A DNA stretch of 64,000 nucleotides from Planctomycetaceae bacterium (GTDB lineage Bacteria; Planctomycetota; Planctomycetia; Pirellulales; Pirellulaceae), in assembly GCA_020638975.1 (NCBI GenBank), contig JACKHN010000003.1:399520-463519 (forward strand). The letters are read 5' to 3'. Below, one piece after another: positions 9,020-17,980 of the stretch (positions within the stretch are counted from its first letter, which is position 1; every line of letters begins with the position of its first letter). The notes under the pieces are model-generated. The model made no database searches and was not told the origin of the DNA. It worked only from the letters and a program-made list of their open reading frames with translations. The position numbers were made by a program, and so were the translations under genes.

Positions 9020-10899
9020 TCGATGCGAACCTCCATGATCCTTGCATGGTCCAAGCCACTGGTTCCTGTGACGATGATTCGTACGGCGCTGGTTGCAGTT
9101 TCTGGCTCGAAAGTGTGACGCCGCAGCCGCTGATAATTGCCGACAACTTCAAATGCGGTTGACCAATTTCCGTTGTTTAGGATCTGCACTGTGTAATCGC
9201 GGACCGTCTCCGGTTGTGGCTGCCCCCACAACATCTTCGCGGAGTAGCCGTCGTGATGGCTGAGCGTCAGATGGCGATGTAGTCCGCTGTCGAAGACAAG
9301 CTGGATATGGTGCAACGATTGCGGTTCGTCCCAGTCGAATCGTATCCACGCGGGGAGTTCACCGGCGAGCGACATCCATCGATGAAGCCCGGCAGTCGTA
9401 CGCTCCGGCGTGACCCCTCGCTCACCATGCACACTTCGCGTCTGCCCCGAAACGACATTGATTGCAACGCCCCCGCTCTGCTCGCTCGAGGCACTTACCT
9501 GTGCTAAGCGTGCTAGATCACCGCTCGTCTCATTCACTCGCCCAATGAGAAACGCGTCGTCGCACAGCAGTTGTTGTTGAATGTCGTTCACGAGTCCAGA
9601 ATTGGCAGCGATTTCTCTGGGTTGAACAGACTTCTTGATCGCCAGCGCCGCTGCGGTGCCGACACCTTGTCCAACTACCGCACAGGTCGCCATGACTCGC
9701 GTCGATGAGAACGCAACGTGAGTCGCCGACATGTTACGTCCAGCAAACATCAGATTCGTGATGTCACGAGCCACACAGCAGCGCAACGGGATGTCGTAGA
9801 GATAAGGCAGCACGTGCTGCACGCATGGTTCCTCGTTCGGAGCATCGACTCCTGAAGGCGGATGCAAGTCCATTGACCATCCGCCGTAGGCAATCGCGTC
9901 TGGAAACGAACGCGATGATTCCAAATCGCGCTGATTCAGTACATGCTGGCCAATCAACCGTCGACTCTCTCGCTTGCCGGGTAGAAAACCGATCCAGTCG
10001 AGAGCCCAGTGCGAGGCGTTCAACGGATCCGCACCGCCTGTCGCGTCGGGAGGGCCGTTTTTGATGTGATTCCAAATGCCCAAGGTAACTGCCAGCAGTT
10101 CGTCGCGAATCGTTTCGTTTTCTCTAATCGTGTCGAGCGTCCCGCCCCATTCGGCCCACCAGTATCCGTACTCATGTGTCGGTTCCTCCTCGCCGGGCAC
10201 TGCGTATAAACGCAAGCGAAGTTCCTCTTTCGTAAACGTTCGCACCCAATCGGGAGCGACGAATGGCATTGGCCGGTCGTGCTTGCGAGTGGTGATCAGA
10301 ATGGTGGATCCGAGTTGACACGAGTCGGCTTGCGCCAAAGCAAGCGTCTCGCTGAATTCTGCAGAGCTTTCTCGCCCTCGCATAAACGCGGCGCCAGCCT
10401 CAAACGCAAGTCGACCATCGCCTGTGCAATCGATGAACGTCCGAGCGTTGATTCGAAAGCGATCTTCGGTACTGTGACGGTCAGCAATCGCCGACGCGAT
10501 CTCGCTGCTATCCCCATCTCGCATAACTACGCCCGTGATCGCAGTATTGAGAAGTAGGGTAAGATTCGGCTCGGCTCGGCACTTGTCGTAGAGGATCAAA
10601 TCGAACATCGCGGCGGAACGTTGTGGATTCCGCACGCAGTTCTCAAGCCGGATCTCTTCGATGATGCCTCCCTCGCGGGCTTCCGTTTCCAGTTCAGCGC
10701 CGCGATCGAATCGTCCGGTCCCATTAGCTCCCACGATGTGCATCCGGACTTCGCTGGACGCATTGCCGCCTAGCACCGGGCGGTCCTGGCAAAGAATCAC
10801 CTTCGCTCCGCAACGAGCCGCTGCCAACGCGCACGGGACCCCCGCCGGACCGCCGCCGGCAACCAGAATATCGCAGTCCAACTCATGGCTTGCCGGCAT
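9016..10899 (-). CDS. FAD-dependent oxidoreductase (FAD_oxidored family) with C-terminal discoidin-like domain
   Basis: The 627-residue product opens with the FAD dinucleotide fold CDILVAGGGPAGVPCALAAA near residues 9-28 and LGGNASSEVRMH near 43-54. These match the pfam12831-type FAD-dependent proteins abundant in planctomycetes and polysaccharide-use loci. Later it has FIDCTGDGRLAFEAGA and FAGRNMSATHVAFSSTRVMA, typical of the flavin domain end. The last 150 or so residues (ELPAWIRFDWDEPQSLHHIQ onward) look like a discoidin/F5-8C sugar-binding beta-sandwich. No signal peptide is seen. It is first in a two-gene unit with the esterase. The precise reaction is unknown. Confidence 0.87.
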   Translation of the reverse strand: MPASHELDCDILVAGGGPAGVPCALAAARCGAKVILCQDRPVLGGNASSEVRMHIVGANGTGRFDRGAELETEAREGGIIEEIRLENCVRNPQRSAAMFDLILYDKCRAEPNLTLLLNTAITGVVMRDGDSSEIASAIADRHSTEDRFRINARTFIDCTGDGRLAFEAGAAFMRGRESSAEFSETLALAQADSCQLGSTILITTRKHDRPMPFVAPDWVRTFTKEELRLRLYAVPGEEEPTHEYGYWWAEWGGTLDTIRENETIRDELLAVTLGIWNHIKNGPPDATGGADPLNASHWALDWIGFLPGKRESRRLIGQHVLNQRDLESSRSFPDAIAYGGWSMDLHPPSGVDAPNEEPCVQHVLPYLYDIPLRCCVARDITNLMFAGRNMSATHVAFSSTRVMATCAVVGQGVGTAAALAIKKSVQPREIAANSGLVNDIQQQLLCDDAFLIGRVNETSGDLARLAQVSASSEQSGGVAINVVSGQTRSVHGERGVTPERTTAGLHRWMSLAGELPAWIRFDWDEPQSLHHIQLVFDSGLHRHLTLSHHDGYSAKMLWGQPQPETVRDYTVQILNNGNWSTAFEVVGNYQRLRRHTFEPETATSAVRIIVTGTSGLDHARIMEVRIE

Positions 10900-11000
10900 C
10901 GCAATTCGTTTACAACCTCCTATCTAGTTTGGATTTGTGAATCAACTACGCAACGCATCATACCAGTAGAGCGAGACAGAGCCTAATGATTGCTTACGGA

Positions 11001-11140
11001 GGTAGTGGTACAGTTTGCCGTAAGTCAGACGCTCCTGCCGTAAGTTGGGCACTCCTGCCGTAAGTTGGGCACTCCTGCCCGACAAAAGACGGCCAAGAGT
11101 GGCCATCCTACTTTCAAGAATCGCAAACTGCACCATCACC
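11001..11140. mobile_element. MITE type 1, copy A
   Basis: Ends are imperfect 18-bp inverted repeats (GGTAGTGGTACAGTTTGC at left; the right end reads inward as GGTGATGGTGCAGTTTGC). Flanking octamers CTTACGGA and CTTGCGGG match at 6 of 8, consistent with an aged 8-bp target duplication. Inside are three tandem copies of a unit of about 20 bp beginning CCGTAAGT, followed by the inverted-repeat core GACGGCCAAGAGTGGCC. It lies about 100 bp upstream of the FAD-oxidoreductase start and abuts the sulfatase remnant at 11141. Confidence 0.85.
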
Positions 11141-11484
11141 CTTGCGGGAAGACAAAGGACGTCGAGTGAACACAGGACCGTTGGTCCGCGCGTGGCATGA
11201 GTACGGCATCATCCTCCAGTGAATACTGGATCAAGTCATAAAGTTCCTCTCCGGTCGGCGTCTTGATGTACGGCTAGCCCCAAAGTGGCGACGTGCGTGT
11301 TCAAATCATCGCACACGATGAACATGACGTTGGGTTTCGCGTCGGCAGCAAACGTCTCCGCGCTGATCAGGAGAACAAATGTGTTGAAGCAGAATGGCCT
11401 ACTTGTTTCGTGTCGTCTCGATGGAACTGAGTGTGTAACAGGGAGGTTGGCGCCAAGGCGTCGCGACGTAGTGGGCTCTACCAA
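11141..11484 (-). pseudogene. Second sulfatase remnant, N-terminus joined to a C-terminal-like fragment
   Basis: The minus strand encodes AADAKPNVMFIVCDDLNTHV (the metal-site opening of iduronate-type sulfatases), then ATLG. The frame then breaks and another frame reads PYIKTPTGEELYDLIQYSL, which resembles the closing part of the same family. The whole middle of the gene, including the C-x-P-S-R motif, is missing. The remnant ends next to MITE copy A. The C-terminal assignment is less secure than the N-terminal one. Confidence 0.65.
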
Positions 11485-11508
11485 GATTGCCTAAGCGTCT
11501 TTGCGCGG

Positions 11509-12765
11509 TCAATCGGAAATGGACGGCAGCGTTTCGATTAAGGGAGTCTCGTTTCGAAGCATTCTACCGGCTTGCCTGACAAGTTTTAGATAGTAATCGC
11601 TCGGCAGACCCTCATAAGTAAGAAATTCGCCGCCGTTTCCAACCGGCGGTTCGTTGGTGCATTTAAAAATCGCAGTCGCCTCGTCCACTTCGTCGAACAT
11701 GGCCACATAGATCATGTTGCAGTTGGCTTGCTTGGCACCGACGATTTGCGACCACAAAAACTGGCCTTTCAACCTGGGGATGTCGTCGAGTTTGCCGCCG
11801 GTGAGGTTGTGCCAACTGAAGCCGGGATAGACGACTGGGAGAAAGTCGAGTTGGTTATTGTCGCACCATTCGCGATCTGGCTGCCAGACGTTGGCCGCAT
11901 GACGCATTGCTTCTCTTGGAGTTCGGTATCTTCCCACCGGCCACGGGTTGACAATATCCGCCTGCTTCAAGATCGCATGCAGCAGTGGATCGTCAATGGC
12001 ATCACGTTTCCGTTCTCGCCAAAACGATGGTACACCGAGCATGACGGTGCAACCTTCTGACTTCAGCCACTTCACAAGCTCGAGACACTCAGCGAGTGAG
12101 TATTTGCGATCATCGTTGAAACCAACTCCCCACACGGCAACGACGGGTTTGCCTGCATGATGCAAGTAAGCAGGATCGCTGGCGATATTCGCTGTCGTTT
12201 GGAGTGTCCTCCAATCGTCTCGCACGCGTACGACTTCTCCCGCGCCAAGTCCGCTCAAGTCGTACATCACCGCGAACGTGCGCCCGGACACGTTGGCTCC
12301 TTCGCGAGCATGCGACAAGACAGCATTCTTGTGGTGCAATAAACCAGCACTTTCGAGTCCATTAGCGAAGCGTTGCACAAAGGCACCATCGATTCCGTAG
12401 TCATGCATCCATTGAAAGTGCCGCAGCACTGTCTTGCGATTGCCGCTACTGAAGACTTCGGCGGTAGTGCCATCGGCGTGCTTGAAACCCGTCGCATAGC
12501 GCTCGTCCGGATCAAGCTCGGTAACATCGGGCCACAGATCGACCGTGACGTTTCCAGGTGCGAACGGCCTTCGTCTGTTTCTCGCCCAATGTGTCCAACC
12601 AAGCTGCGCGCCATCTCCTTCGCAATTGAACCAGCCTTGATAGCCAACCATGACTTTACCGGTCAAAGTGTTTCGGTCGACAACGGTCTTCTCGATCGCG
12701 ATCAACGGGCGACTTATGACCGCGATAAACAAGATAGCGACGAGATAGTACCATTGGAGAATCAA
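11509..12765 (-). CDS. Secreted glycoside hydrolase family 71/99-like protein
   Basis: The conserved part starts after a membrane or signal segment (YYLVAILFIAVISRPLIA). It includes LTGKVMVGYQGWFNCEGDG, LGWTHWAR, VTVDLWPDVTELDPDE, DYGIDGAFVQRF and KPVVAVWGVGFND. These phrases belong to the GH71/GH99-like TIM-barrel proteins, which act on alpha-mannans or related glycans. The open frame extends up to an ATG at 12927, but that extension overlaps an inserted element (12787-12909). A TTG at 12765, just before the hydrophobic stretch, is proposed as the ancestral start; the true start is uncertain. Substrate unknown. Confidence 0.75.
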   Translation of the reverse strand: MILQWYYLVAILFIAVISRPLIAIEKTVVDRNTLTGKVMVGYQGWFNCEGDGAQLGWTHWARNRRRPFAPGNVTVDLWPDVTELDPDERYATGFKHADGTTAEVFSSGNRKTVLRHFQWMHDYGIDGAFVQRFANGLESAGLLHHKNAVLSHAREGANVSGRTFAVMYDLSGLGAGEVVRVRDDWRTLQTTANIASDPAYLHHAGKPVVAVWGVGFNDDRKYSLAECLELVKWLKSEGCTVMLGVPSFWRERKRDAIDDPLLHAILKQADIVNPWPVGRYRTPREAMRHAANVWQPDREWCDNNQLDFLPVVYPGFSWHNLTGGKLDDIPRLKGQFLWSQIVGAKQANCNMIYVAMFDEVDEATAIFKCTNEPPVGNGGEFLTYEGLPSDYYLKLVRQAGRMLRNETPLIETLPSISD

Positions 12766-12786
12766 TTTCGGATGCCTGACATTAGT

Positions 12787-12909
12787 GCTTTGTGACTGTA
12801 AAGAATTAGGGTTGTAGACATTAGCCGCTTGGGCGTTAGCCCCGGTTGTTACGAGGGAACCGTGGCTAACGCCAAATCGGCTAATCCTAAAATTATGCTG
12901 TAACGCAGC
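12787..12909. repeat. MITE type 2 relative at the 5' end of the GH71/99-like gene
   Basis: The right end CCTAAAATTATGCTGTAACG (12886-12905) plus CAGC matches the right end of the 7324-7467 element at 20 of 24 bases. The left end (12787, GCTTTGTGACTGTAAAG) is a diverged inverted copy. The interior is a strong imperfect palindrome (ATTAGCCGCTTGGGCGTTAG at left pairing with GGCTAACGCCAAATCGGCTA at right). No clear target duplication remains. It changes the apparent N-terminus of the adjacent reading frame. Confidence 0.7.
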
Positions 12910-12942
12910 ATTCGCGTGTTCTTTCATCTCGAAGGCTGCAAT

Positions 12943-13086
12943 CTACTCAAGGCTGCAAGCGCCAGCCCAGCAAACAAGATACGACACCCGAATACCGGCT
13001 TCCCAGGCCAGTGACAGCGCGCACGCGAACCGTCGCCCTTGATGCGATGTCAGCAGCGTTGCAAGCTGCAGTTCCGAATCGGTCAT
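12943..13086 (-). CDS. Possible 47-residue ORF between GH71/99-like gene and rnpB
   Basis: A short frame from the ATG at 13086 reads MTDSELQLATLLTSHQGRRF and ends with LSLAWEAGIRVSYLVCW plus ten residues. It has no family assignment. Composition is protein-like, but it is very short and may be a gene fragment. Apart from it, the stretch from the repeat at 12909 to rnpB at 13292 shows nothing recognisable. Confidence 0.2.
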   Translation of the reverse strand: MTDSELQLATLLTSHQGRRFACALSLAWEAGIRVSYLVCWAGACSLE

Positions 13087-13291
13087 CCGTCATCCCATTG
13101 AGCTTGCGATCTAGTAAATAGCCCCTAACACATGATGTTCACGCGAAACGATCGACTGTCTGAAGAATTTCGCCCATGATCCAGGCTGCCTGCGGACGGT
13201 CGCACCCCCCCCTCTGCATTCAGATTGCCATCGCTTCAATCTGCTCGACGACTTATGCCACCAACAAGATTCCTCTATCCTTACGTTCGGT

Positions 13292-13696
<405 letters not shown>

Positions 13697-13801
13697 CCTT
13701 TCTTTCAATCGACACCGCGCACATGAATGCGGGGCGACCTCCCCATTCACGGGAAGGCCGCTGTCGCACCCAGTGTCCGTCATTTGTATCGACGCGGCGG
13801 A

Positions 13802-14302
13802 CTAGTCCGATGGGACGAGATCGTTGTCGATGATTTGCAGCAACTTTGAAATACAAAGCTGGTTCATGCTTGTTCGACGCTGATGAGACTCCGCTTTCAG
13901 CGACTCGTGCAGGCTCTTTGGTAAACGAACCGTGATCACACGGGTCGGCTCATTGCTCTCGGACTGATAGCGGGATTTCTCGCGCAGCTTTGCGACCATC
14001 GCCTGAATTTCGGCGTACTCAGCGGTTTGCTCGAATGCTTCCATTTCTTCCGGGATGCTGAAAATGCGTCGAGCCACTCCCTCAACTCCCAACACTTCAC
14101 GAAAGAACGTCACCCAATCTGGGCTCTGGCGGAACAGCTCCGATGCGACGCGGCACACCTCTTGTCGCTTCGTGATGGGCTGCCCTGGCGTAAAGCCAGC
14201 GGTTGTCGGCTGGCTAAATGTTTGCGGTGCAGTCGCTAGTGACTGCGGTTGTGCCCCGATACCACCTTGGGGTGTTGTTGGGTGCTGCTGGAATTCTGAC
14301 AT
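13802..14302 (-). CDS. Ribbon-helix-helix (HicB/Arc-like) DNA-binding protein with long N-terminus
   Basis: The 166-residue protein has a Gln/Pro/Thr-rich, probably disordered N-terminus (residues 1-45), a helical middle (residues 46-115), and a C-terminal ribbon-helix-helix. The latter reads TRVITVRLPKSLHESLKAES then TSMNQLCISKLL (about residues 120-157), the fold of HicB, Arc and related dimeric repressors. No HicA-type toxin is beside it, so a stand-alone regulator is more likely than an antitoxin. It converges on rnpB. The DNA target is unknown. Confidence 0.75.
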   Translation of the reverse strand: MSEFQQHPTTPQGGIGAQPQSLATAPQTFSQPTTAGFTPGQPITKRQEVCRVASELFRQSPDWVTFFREVLGVEGVARRIFSIPEEMEAFEQTAEYAEIQAMVAKLREKSRYQSESNEPTRVITVRLPKSLHESLKAESHQRRTSMNQLCISKLLQIIDNDLVPSD

Positions 14303-14592
14303 TCTGGGCTCCTTCCTCGACGGTTACTGAATCTCTACACGATGGCGGACGGAAATACCTTCCCTCACGCGTTCTTATATTCAGAGCGAGTCAAGAGAAG
14401 CACGGATGTCATTGCAATGCTTGCACTTACGGCGTCGCAAGATGCGTGCATCTGTTTTAGGCAGGCATGCTGCGATGGGAGGCACTGGATTGCGTGCACA
14501 AAAAATGGGCAGTCGTATTTGTTGCATCGACTAAAGTGTCCACTTCAATCTTTCTTGAAAGATTCACTTTGGGTAACTAATCGCGCATAGAA

Positions 14593-14620
14593 AAAGCTCC
14601 AGCATCGCTGCTGGAGCTTT
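14593..14620 (-). terminator. Rho-independent terminator after the TIM-barrel gene
   Basis: A perfect 12-bp stem (arms AAAGCTCCAGCA and TGCTGGAGCTTT) closes a 4-nt loop. On the minus strand the stem is followed by a run of U's. It sits 27 nt past the end of the gene at 14648. The remaining 290 bases towards the ribbon-helix-helix gene show nothing recognisable beyond that gene's expected promoter. Confidence 0.85.
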
Positions 14621-14647
14621 GGATTTGTGGCTTAACTGTCGAACCGA

Positions 14648-15574
14648 CTATGCGAGTTCTTGACGAACCCTCTCAAGTAGTCGCTTCGTCGCCCGGATCC
14701 CTTCGAACTCGTCGAGCTTGCTGCCCTCATATTCAATGCCAACGTATCCGTGATAGTCAGCGTCGAGGACGATCTTCATGATCTTGCTGTAGTCTGTGTT
14801 CGTCTCGTTGCCAGCATCGTCGAAATCGTGGCTCTTTGCGCTGACCGCTTTGGCGAACGGCATCAGCTCTTCGACCCCCTGATAGCGGTCGTACGATTTG
14901 CCACCGCCCAGGTTGAAGTTTCCGAAGTCGGGCAACGTGCCGCAGTTTTCGAGATCCACTTTAGTGATCACCTCGGCCAGCCACTTGCCGTTTGATGACA
15001 GCCCGCCGTGATTTTCAACAATCACATTCAGGCCGTGAGGTTTGGCGAACTCGCTCAATCGTCGCAGGCCGTCGGCTGCTAGCGTCACTTGGTCTTCGTA
15101 ACTGCCGGACGAAGCTGCGTTCACGCGAATCGAGTGGCAGCCGAGGAACTTCGCCGCTTCGACCCATTTGTAATGGTTCTCGACGGCGGACTTCCGCTTA
15201 TCGTCGTTCGGGTCGCCCAAGTTGCCCTCGCCGTCAATCATGATCAATAAGCTCTTCACGCCATGGTCGCTCGCGCGCTGCTTGAGATCGGCGAGATACT
15301 TCTCGTCCTTGGCCTTATCTTTGAAGAATTGATTGACGTACTCGATTGCGTCGATTCCAAATTCCTCCTTGGCAGTCTTGGCGAAGTCAAGATTGTCCAG
15401 CTTGCCGCCGAAAATCGTCTTGTGCAGCGACCACTCGGCTAGCGAAATCTTGAACAGTTCCGACGAATCCGCCGCAAACAGCGACTGGCAAGCGGAGCCA
15501 AAAGAGACGGCCTGGATTCCGGCGACAGCGGCAACGCCCTTCAGAAATGTGCGGCGATGTTGTCTATTGGTCAT
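14648..15574 (-). CDS. Tat-exported sugar phosphate isomerase/epimerase-like TIM-barrel protein
   Basis: The 308-residue product begins with a twin-arginine signal (HRRTFLKGVAAVAG). It continues with an AP-endonuclease-2/xylose-isomerase-like barrel. Landmarks are FGIDAIEYVNQFF near residue 75, HSIRVNAASSGSYEDQ near 145, VIVENHGGLSSNG near 180, TLPDFGNF near 205, KSHDFD near 240 and GYVGIEYEGS near 280. These strand ends carry the Glu, Asp and His residues that bind divalent metal in this fold. The family isomerises or epimerises sugars; the substrate here is unknown. A terminator follows directly. Confidence 0.87.
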   Translation of the reverse strand: MTNRQHRRTFLKGVAAVAGIQAVSFGSACQSLFAADSSELFKISLAEWSLHKTIFGGKLDNLDFAKTAKEEFGIDAIEYVNQFFKDKAKDEKYLADLKQRASDHGVKSLLIMIDGEGNLGDPNDDKRKSAVENHYKWVEAAKFLGCHSIRVNAASSGSYEDQVTLAADGLRRLSEFAKPHGLNVIVENHGGLSSNGKWLAEVITKVDLENCGTLPDFGNFNLGGGKSYDRYQGVEELMPFAKAVSAKSHDFDDAGNETNTDYSKIMKIVLDADYHGYVGIEYEGSKLDEFEGIRATKRLLERVRQELA

Positions 15575-15695
15575 GGAGATACGTTCCTTGGGATGATAGG
15601 AGAGGGCGCTAGATAGTGGTGCCCCGCGACGAGTTACAGGGCGAACGCATCAGTATAGATGCGACGGATGCCGTGGGCAACGAATTGAAGCCGAC

Positions 15696-15842
15696 GGCAG
15701 TGGTGCAGTTTGCCGTAAGTCTGGCACTCAGTTTTCCGTAAGTCTGGCACTCAGTTTTCCGTAAGTCGGGCACTCCTGCCCGACAAAAAGACGGCCAAGA
15801 GTGGCCGTCCTCCTTTCAGGAATCGCAAACTGTACTACCACC
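15696..15842. mobile_element. MITE type 1, copy B
   Basis: The 147-bp element has 18-bp terminal inverted repeats (GGCAGTGGTGCAGTTTGC at left; right end reads inward as GGTGGTAGTACAGTTTGC). Flanking octamers AAGCCGAC (15688-15695) and AAGCCGAT (15843-15850) match at 7 of 8, a target duplication. Three tandem units of about 23 bp (CCGTAAGTCTGGCACTCAG type) precede the hairpin core. It ends 22 nt before the flavin reductase start, just upstream of the ribosome site. Confidence 0.88.
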
Positions 15843-15863
15843 AAGCCGATCAGAGAGGAAACG

Positions 15864-16457
15864 ATGGCGAGTAATCTTGACGAAATTGAGCGAGTCTTCG
15901 GGAGCATCGATCGCGAAGTCTGGATCGTGACCGCGGGTGATGCCTCACGTCGGGGAGGTCTGGTCGCAACCTGGGTTTCGCAGGCGTCGATCGATCGCGA
16001 GCACCCCCTTGTATTAATTGGGATCGCGCCCAACCACTTCACCGCCGAATTGATCGACGCCAGCGGCGGCTTTGGATTACATCTGATTTCTGCCGATCAA
16101 GTTCATCACGCGTGGAACTTTGGTATTGGAAGTGGGAGGGAACGGGATAAATTCAAACGCGTTGCGATTGCGCCGATCGAAGCCGCGAGTCCGATTCTGG
16201 ACGATTGTTTGTCTTGGCTGGATTGTCGCGTGTTCGCGGCGGAACGGACCGGCGACCGGACCTTCTATTGGGCGGATGTCGTGGCAGGGGGAGCGGTGTC
16301 GGAAGGATCCCCCCTTACCGAGTCGCAACTAATTCAACTCGCCACGGACGAGCAGAAGCAGTTGCTGCGAGCCGGACGTGACGCTGATATTGTGATTCAG
16401 CGACCGTTGCAAGCCGCGTGGCGAGCCGATTTGCCTCGCTCATTGCGGCTGAAATAG
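15864..16457 (+). CDS. Flavin reductase-like FMN-binding protein
   Basis: The ATG at 15864 has GAGAGGAA 4-5 nt upstream and is preferred over an upstream ATG at 15801 that lies inside a transposable element. The 197-residue product matches the flavin-reductase split-barrel family: DREVWIVTAGDASRRGGLVA near residues 15-34, then VSQASIDREHPLVLIGIAPN and GFGLHLISADQ. Members bind FMN or FAD and reduce it with NAD(P)H, often for a partner monooxygenase. No partner is adjacent. The product lacks a signal peptide, so it is cytoplasmic. Confidence 0.85.
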   Translation: MASNLDEIERVFGSIDREVWIVTAGDASRRGGLVATWVSQASIDREHPLVLIGIAPNHFTAELIDASGGFGLHLISADQVHHAWNFGIGSGRERDKFKRVAIAPIEAASPILDDCLSWLDCRVFAAERTGDRTFYWADVVAGGAVSEGSPLTESQLIQLATDEQKQLLRAGRDADIVIQRPLQAAWRADLPRSLRLK

Positions 16458-16630
16458 CTTGTCGACCGAACCCTTCTGAACCGTACATGTCTTTTGGAAA
16501 TCGCGACTTGGCGTTTGATTGGACCGTACAGGGTTATTCTACAAGCACATTCGCAAGGTACAATTAACTAGTCGCGATGGCGAATTATCTCCACTAATAG
16601 AGAACAAGTAAGAAGGAACCCTCCCAGCAC

Positions 16631-17977
16631 GTGTACGATCAAGAACGTATAACCGGAGTCGTCAGCGAGAACGCTGTGTTAGTCCGAGTCATTTTGCCGG
16701 GACAGCATTTCGAGGATGACCCGCTGGAGGAACTGGAGGGTTTGGCGCGGACTGCCGGCACCACCGTCGTCGCAGGCCTGACGCAACGCCGTGACAAACC
16801 CGACGTCACCGCATTCATCGGCAAGGGCAAGTTAGAGGATCTCAAGCTATTAGTCGAAATGCATGATGCCGACGTTGTCATTTTCGACAACGATCTCAGC
16901 CCGGCTCAAACGCGGAATATTGAGAAGGCGATTGAAGTCAAAGTCATCGATCGGACGGAATTGATTCTCGACATCTTCGCGACGCACGCCCAAACCTACG
17001 AGTCACGCCTCGCCGTCGAGTTGGCTCAGCTTGAGTACTCGCTTCCACGCCTGAAACGCATGTGGACTCACTTGTCCCGTCTTAACATGGGCGTCGGTAT
17101 GCGTGGCCCTGGTGAAAAGCAGTTAGAAGTTGACCGTCGGCTGGTTGAGAAGCGAATCCACGATTTGCGTACCGAACTCGATCGCGTGGAACGCCGCAAA
17201 GAGCGACAAGTCGCCGCGCGTAGCGATCATATGACGGTCTCGCTCGTCGGGTATACCAACGCGGGTAAGAGCACTCTGATGAACGCGTTGACCACCGCCG
17301 ATGTGTTGGCCGAAGACAAGCTGTTCGCCACGCTCGACACGCGCACGCGACGTTGGCAGTTACCGCATTGGGGACCGGTGCTGTTGAGTGACACCGTCGG
17401 ATTCATTCGCGATTTGCCTCACCGCTTGATCGCCAGCTTCAAGGCGACGCTTGAAGAAGCACGTCAGGCGGACTTGTTGTTGCATGTGGCTGACGTCAGC
17501 AGCCCCGCCGTGTTTGATCAGATCAGCGCCGTCTACGATGTGCTGCATGAGATTGGGATCGAAGAAAAGGACACGCTGCTCGTGTTGAACAAAGTCGATG
17601 CTCTCGATTCGACAGCACGATTGGAAGGTGTGCTACATCGCTATCCGAATGCAATTGCGGTGAGCGCGGTGGCTCGCGAAGGGCTCGAAAAATTTGCTTG
17701 GGCGGTCAGCGACACATTAAGCCGGTCGTTCCGCGACGTTGATATTGAAACCGGTGTCGAAAACGGCAAGCTCATGGCGTTTGTCGCCGCCCATAGCGAT
17801 GTCTTGTCGAAACGCTTTACCGATACCAAAGTAACGATCCATTGTCGCATTCCCCAGAAGTACCTTGGTCGCATCAGCGAATCCGAAGCGACAATCCGTC
17901 CTCATGAGTCGAATGGTCACGGCGCGAACGGCACAGTCGATGGGGAATCGACAAGCGCCGTCGAGGGTGTCGCGTAG
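16631..17977 (+). CDS. hflX: GTPase HflX
   Basis: The 448-residue product starts at a GTG (an AAGGAA site lies 12 nt upstream). The N-terminal HflX domain contains DVTAFIGKGKLEDLK and the signature LAQLEYSLPRLKRMWTHLSR near residue 135-155, followed by GVGMRGPGEKQLEVDRR. The G domain has GYTNAGKST (about 206-214), LSDTVGFIRDLPH and NKVD. HflX binds 50S and 70S ribosomes and helps split or rescue stalled ones. The C-terminal tail is long and acidic-polar. The next gene begins 3 nt after the stop, so both are likely co-transcribed. Confidence 0.96.
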   Translation: MYDQERITGVVSENAVLVRVILPGQHFEDDPLEELEGLARTAGTTVVAGLTQRRDKPDVTAFIGKGKLEDLKLLVEMHDADVVIFDNDLSPAQTRNIEKAIEVKVIDRTELILDIFATHAQTYESRLAVELAQLEYSLPRLKRMWTHLSRLNMGVGMRGPGEKQLEVDRRLVEKRIHDLRTELDRVERRKERQVAARSDHMTVSLVGYTNAGKSTLMNALTTADVLAEDKLFATLDTRTRRWQLPHWGPVLLSDTVGFIRDLPHRLIASFKATLEEARQADLLLHVADVSSPAVFDQISAVYDVLHEIGIEEKDTLLVLNKVDALDSTARLEGVLHRYPNAIAVSAVAREGLEKFAWAVSDTLSRSFRDVDIETGVENGKLMAFVAAHSDVLSKRFTDTKVTIHCRIPQKYLGRISESEATIRPHESNGHGANGTVDGESTSAVEGVA

Positions 17978-17980
17978 CTG

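Noticed and set aside
11001..11140. Short tandem repeats resembling a CRISPR array
   Set aside because: Units are contiguous without spacers and the segment has terminal inverted repeats and a target duplication, so it is a MITE.
13802..14302. HicB antitoxin of a hicAB pair
   Set aside because: The ribbon-helix-helix is present, but no HicA-like toxin gene lies on either side.
15801..15863. N-terminal extension of the flavin reductase
   Set aside because: The extension is encoded by the transposable element; a good ribosome site precedes the ATG at 15864.
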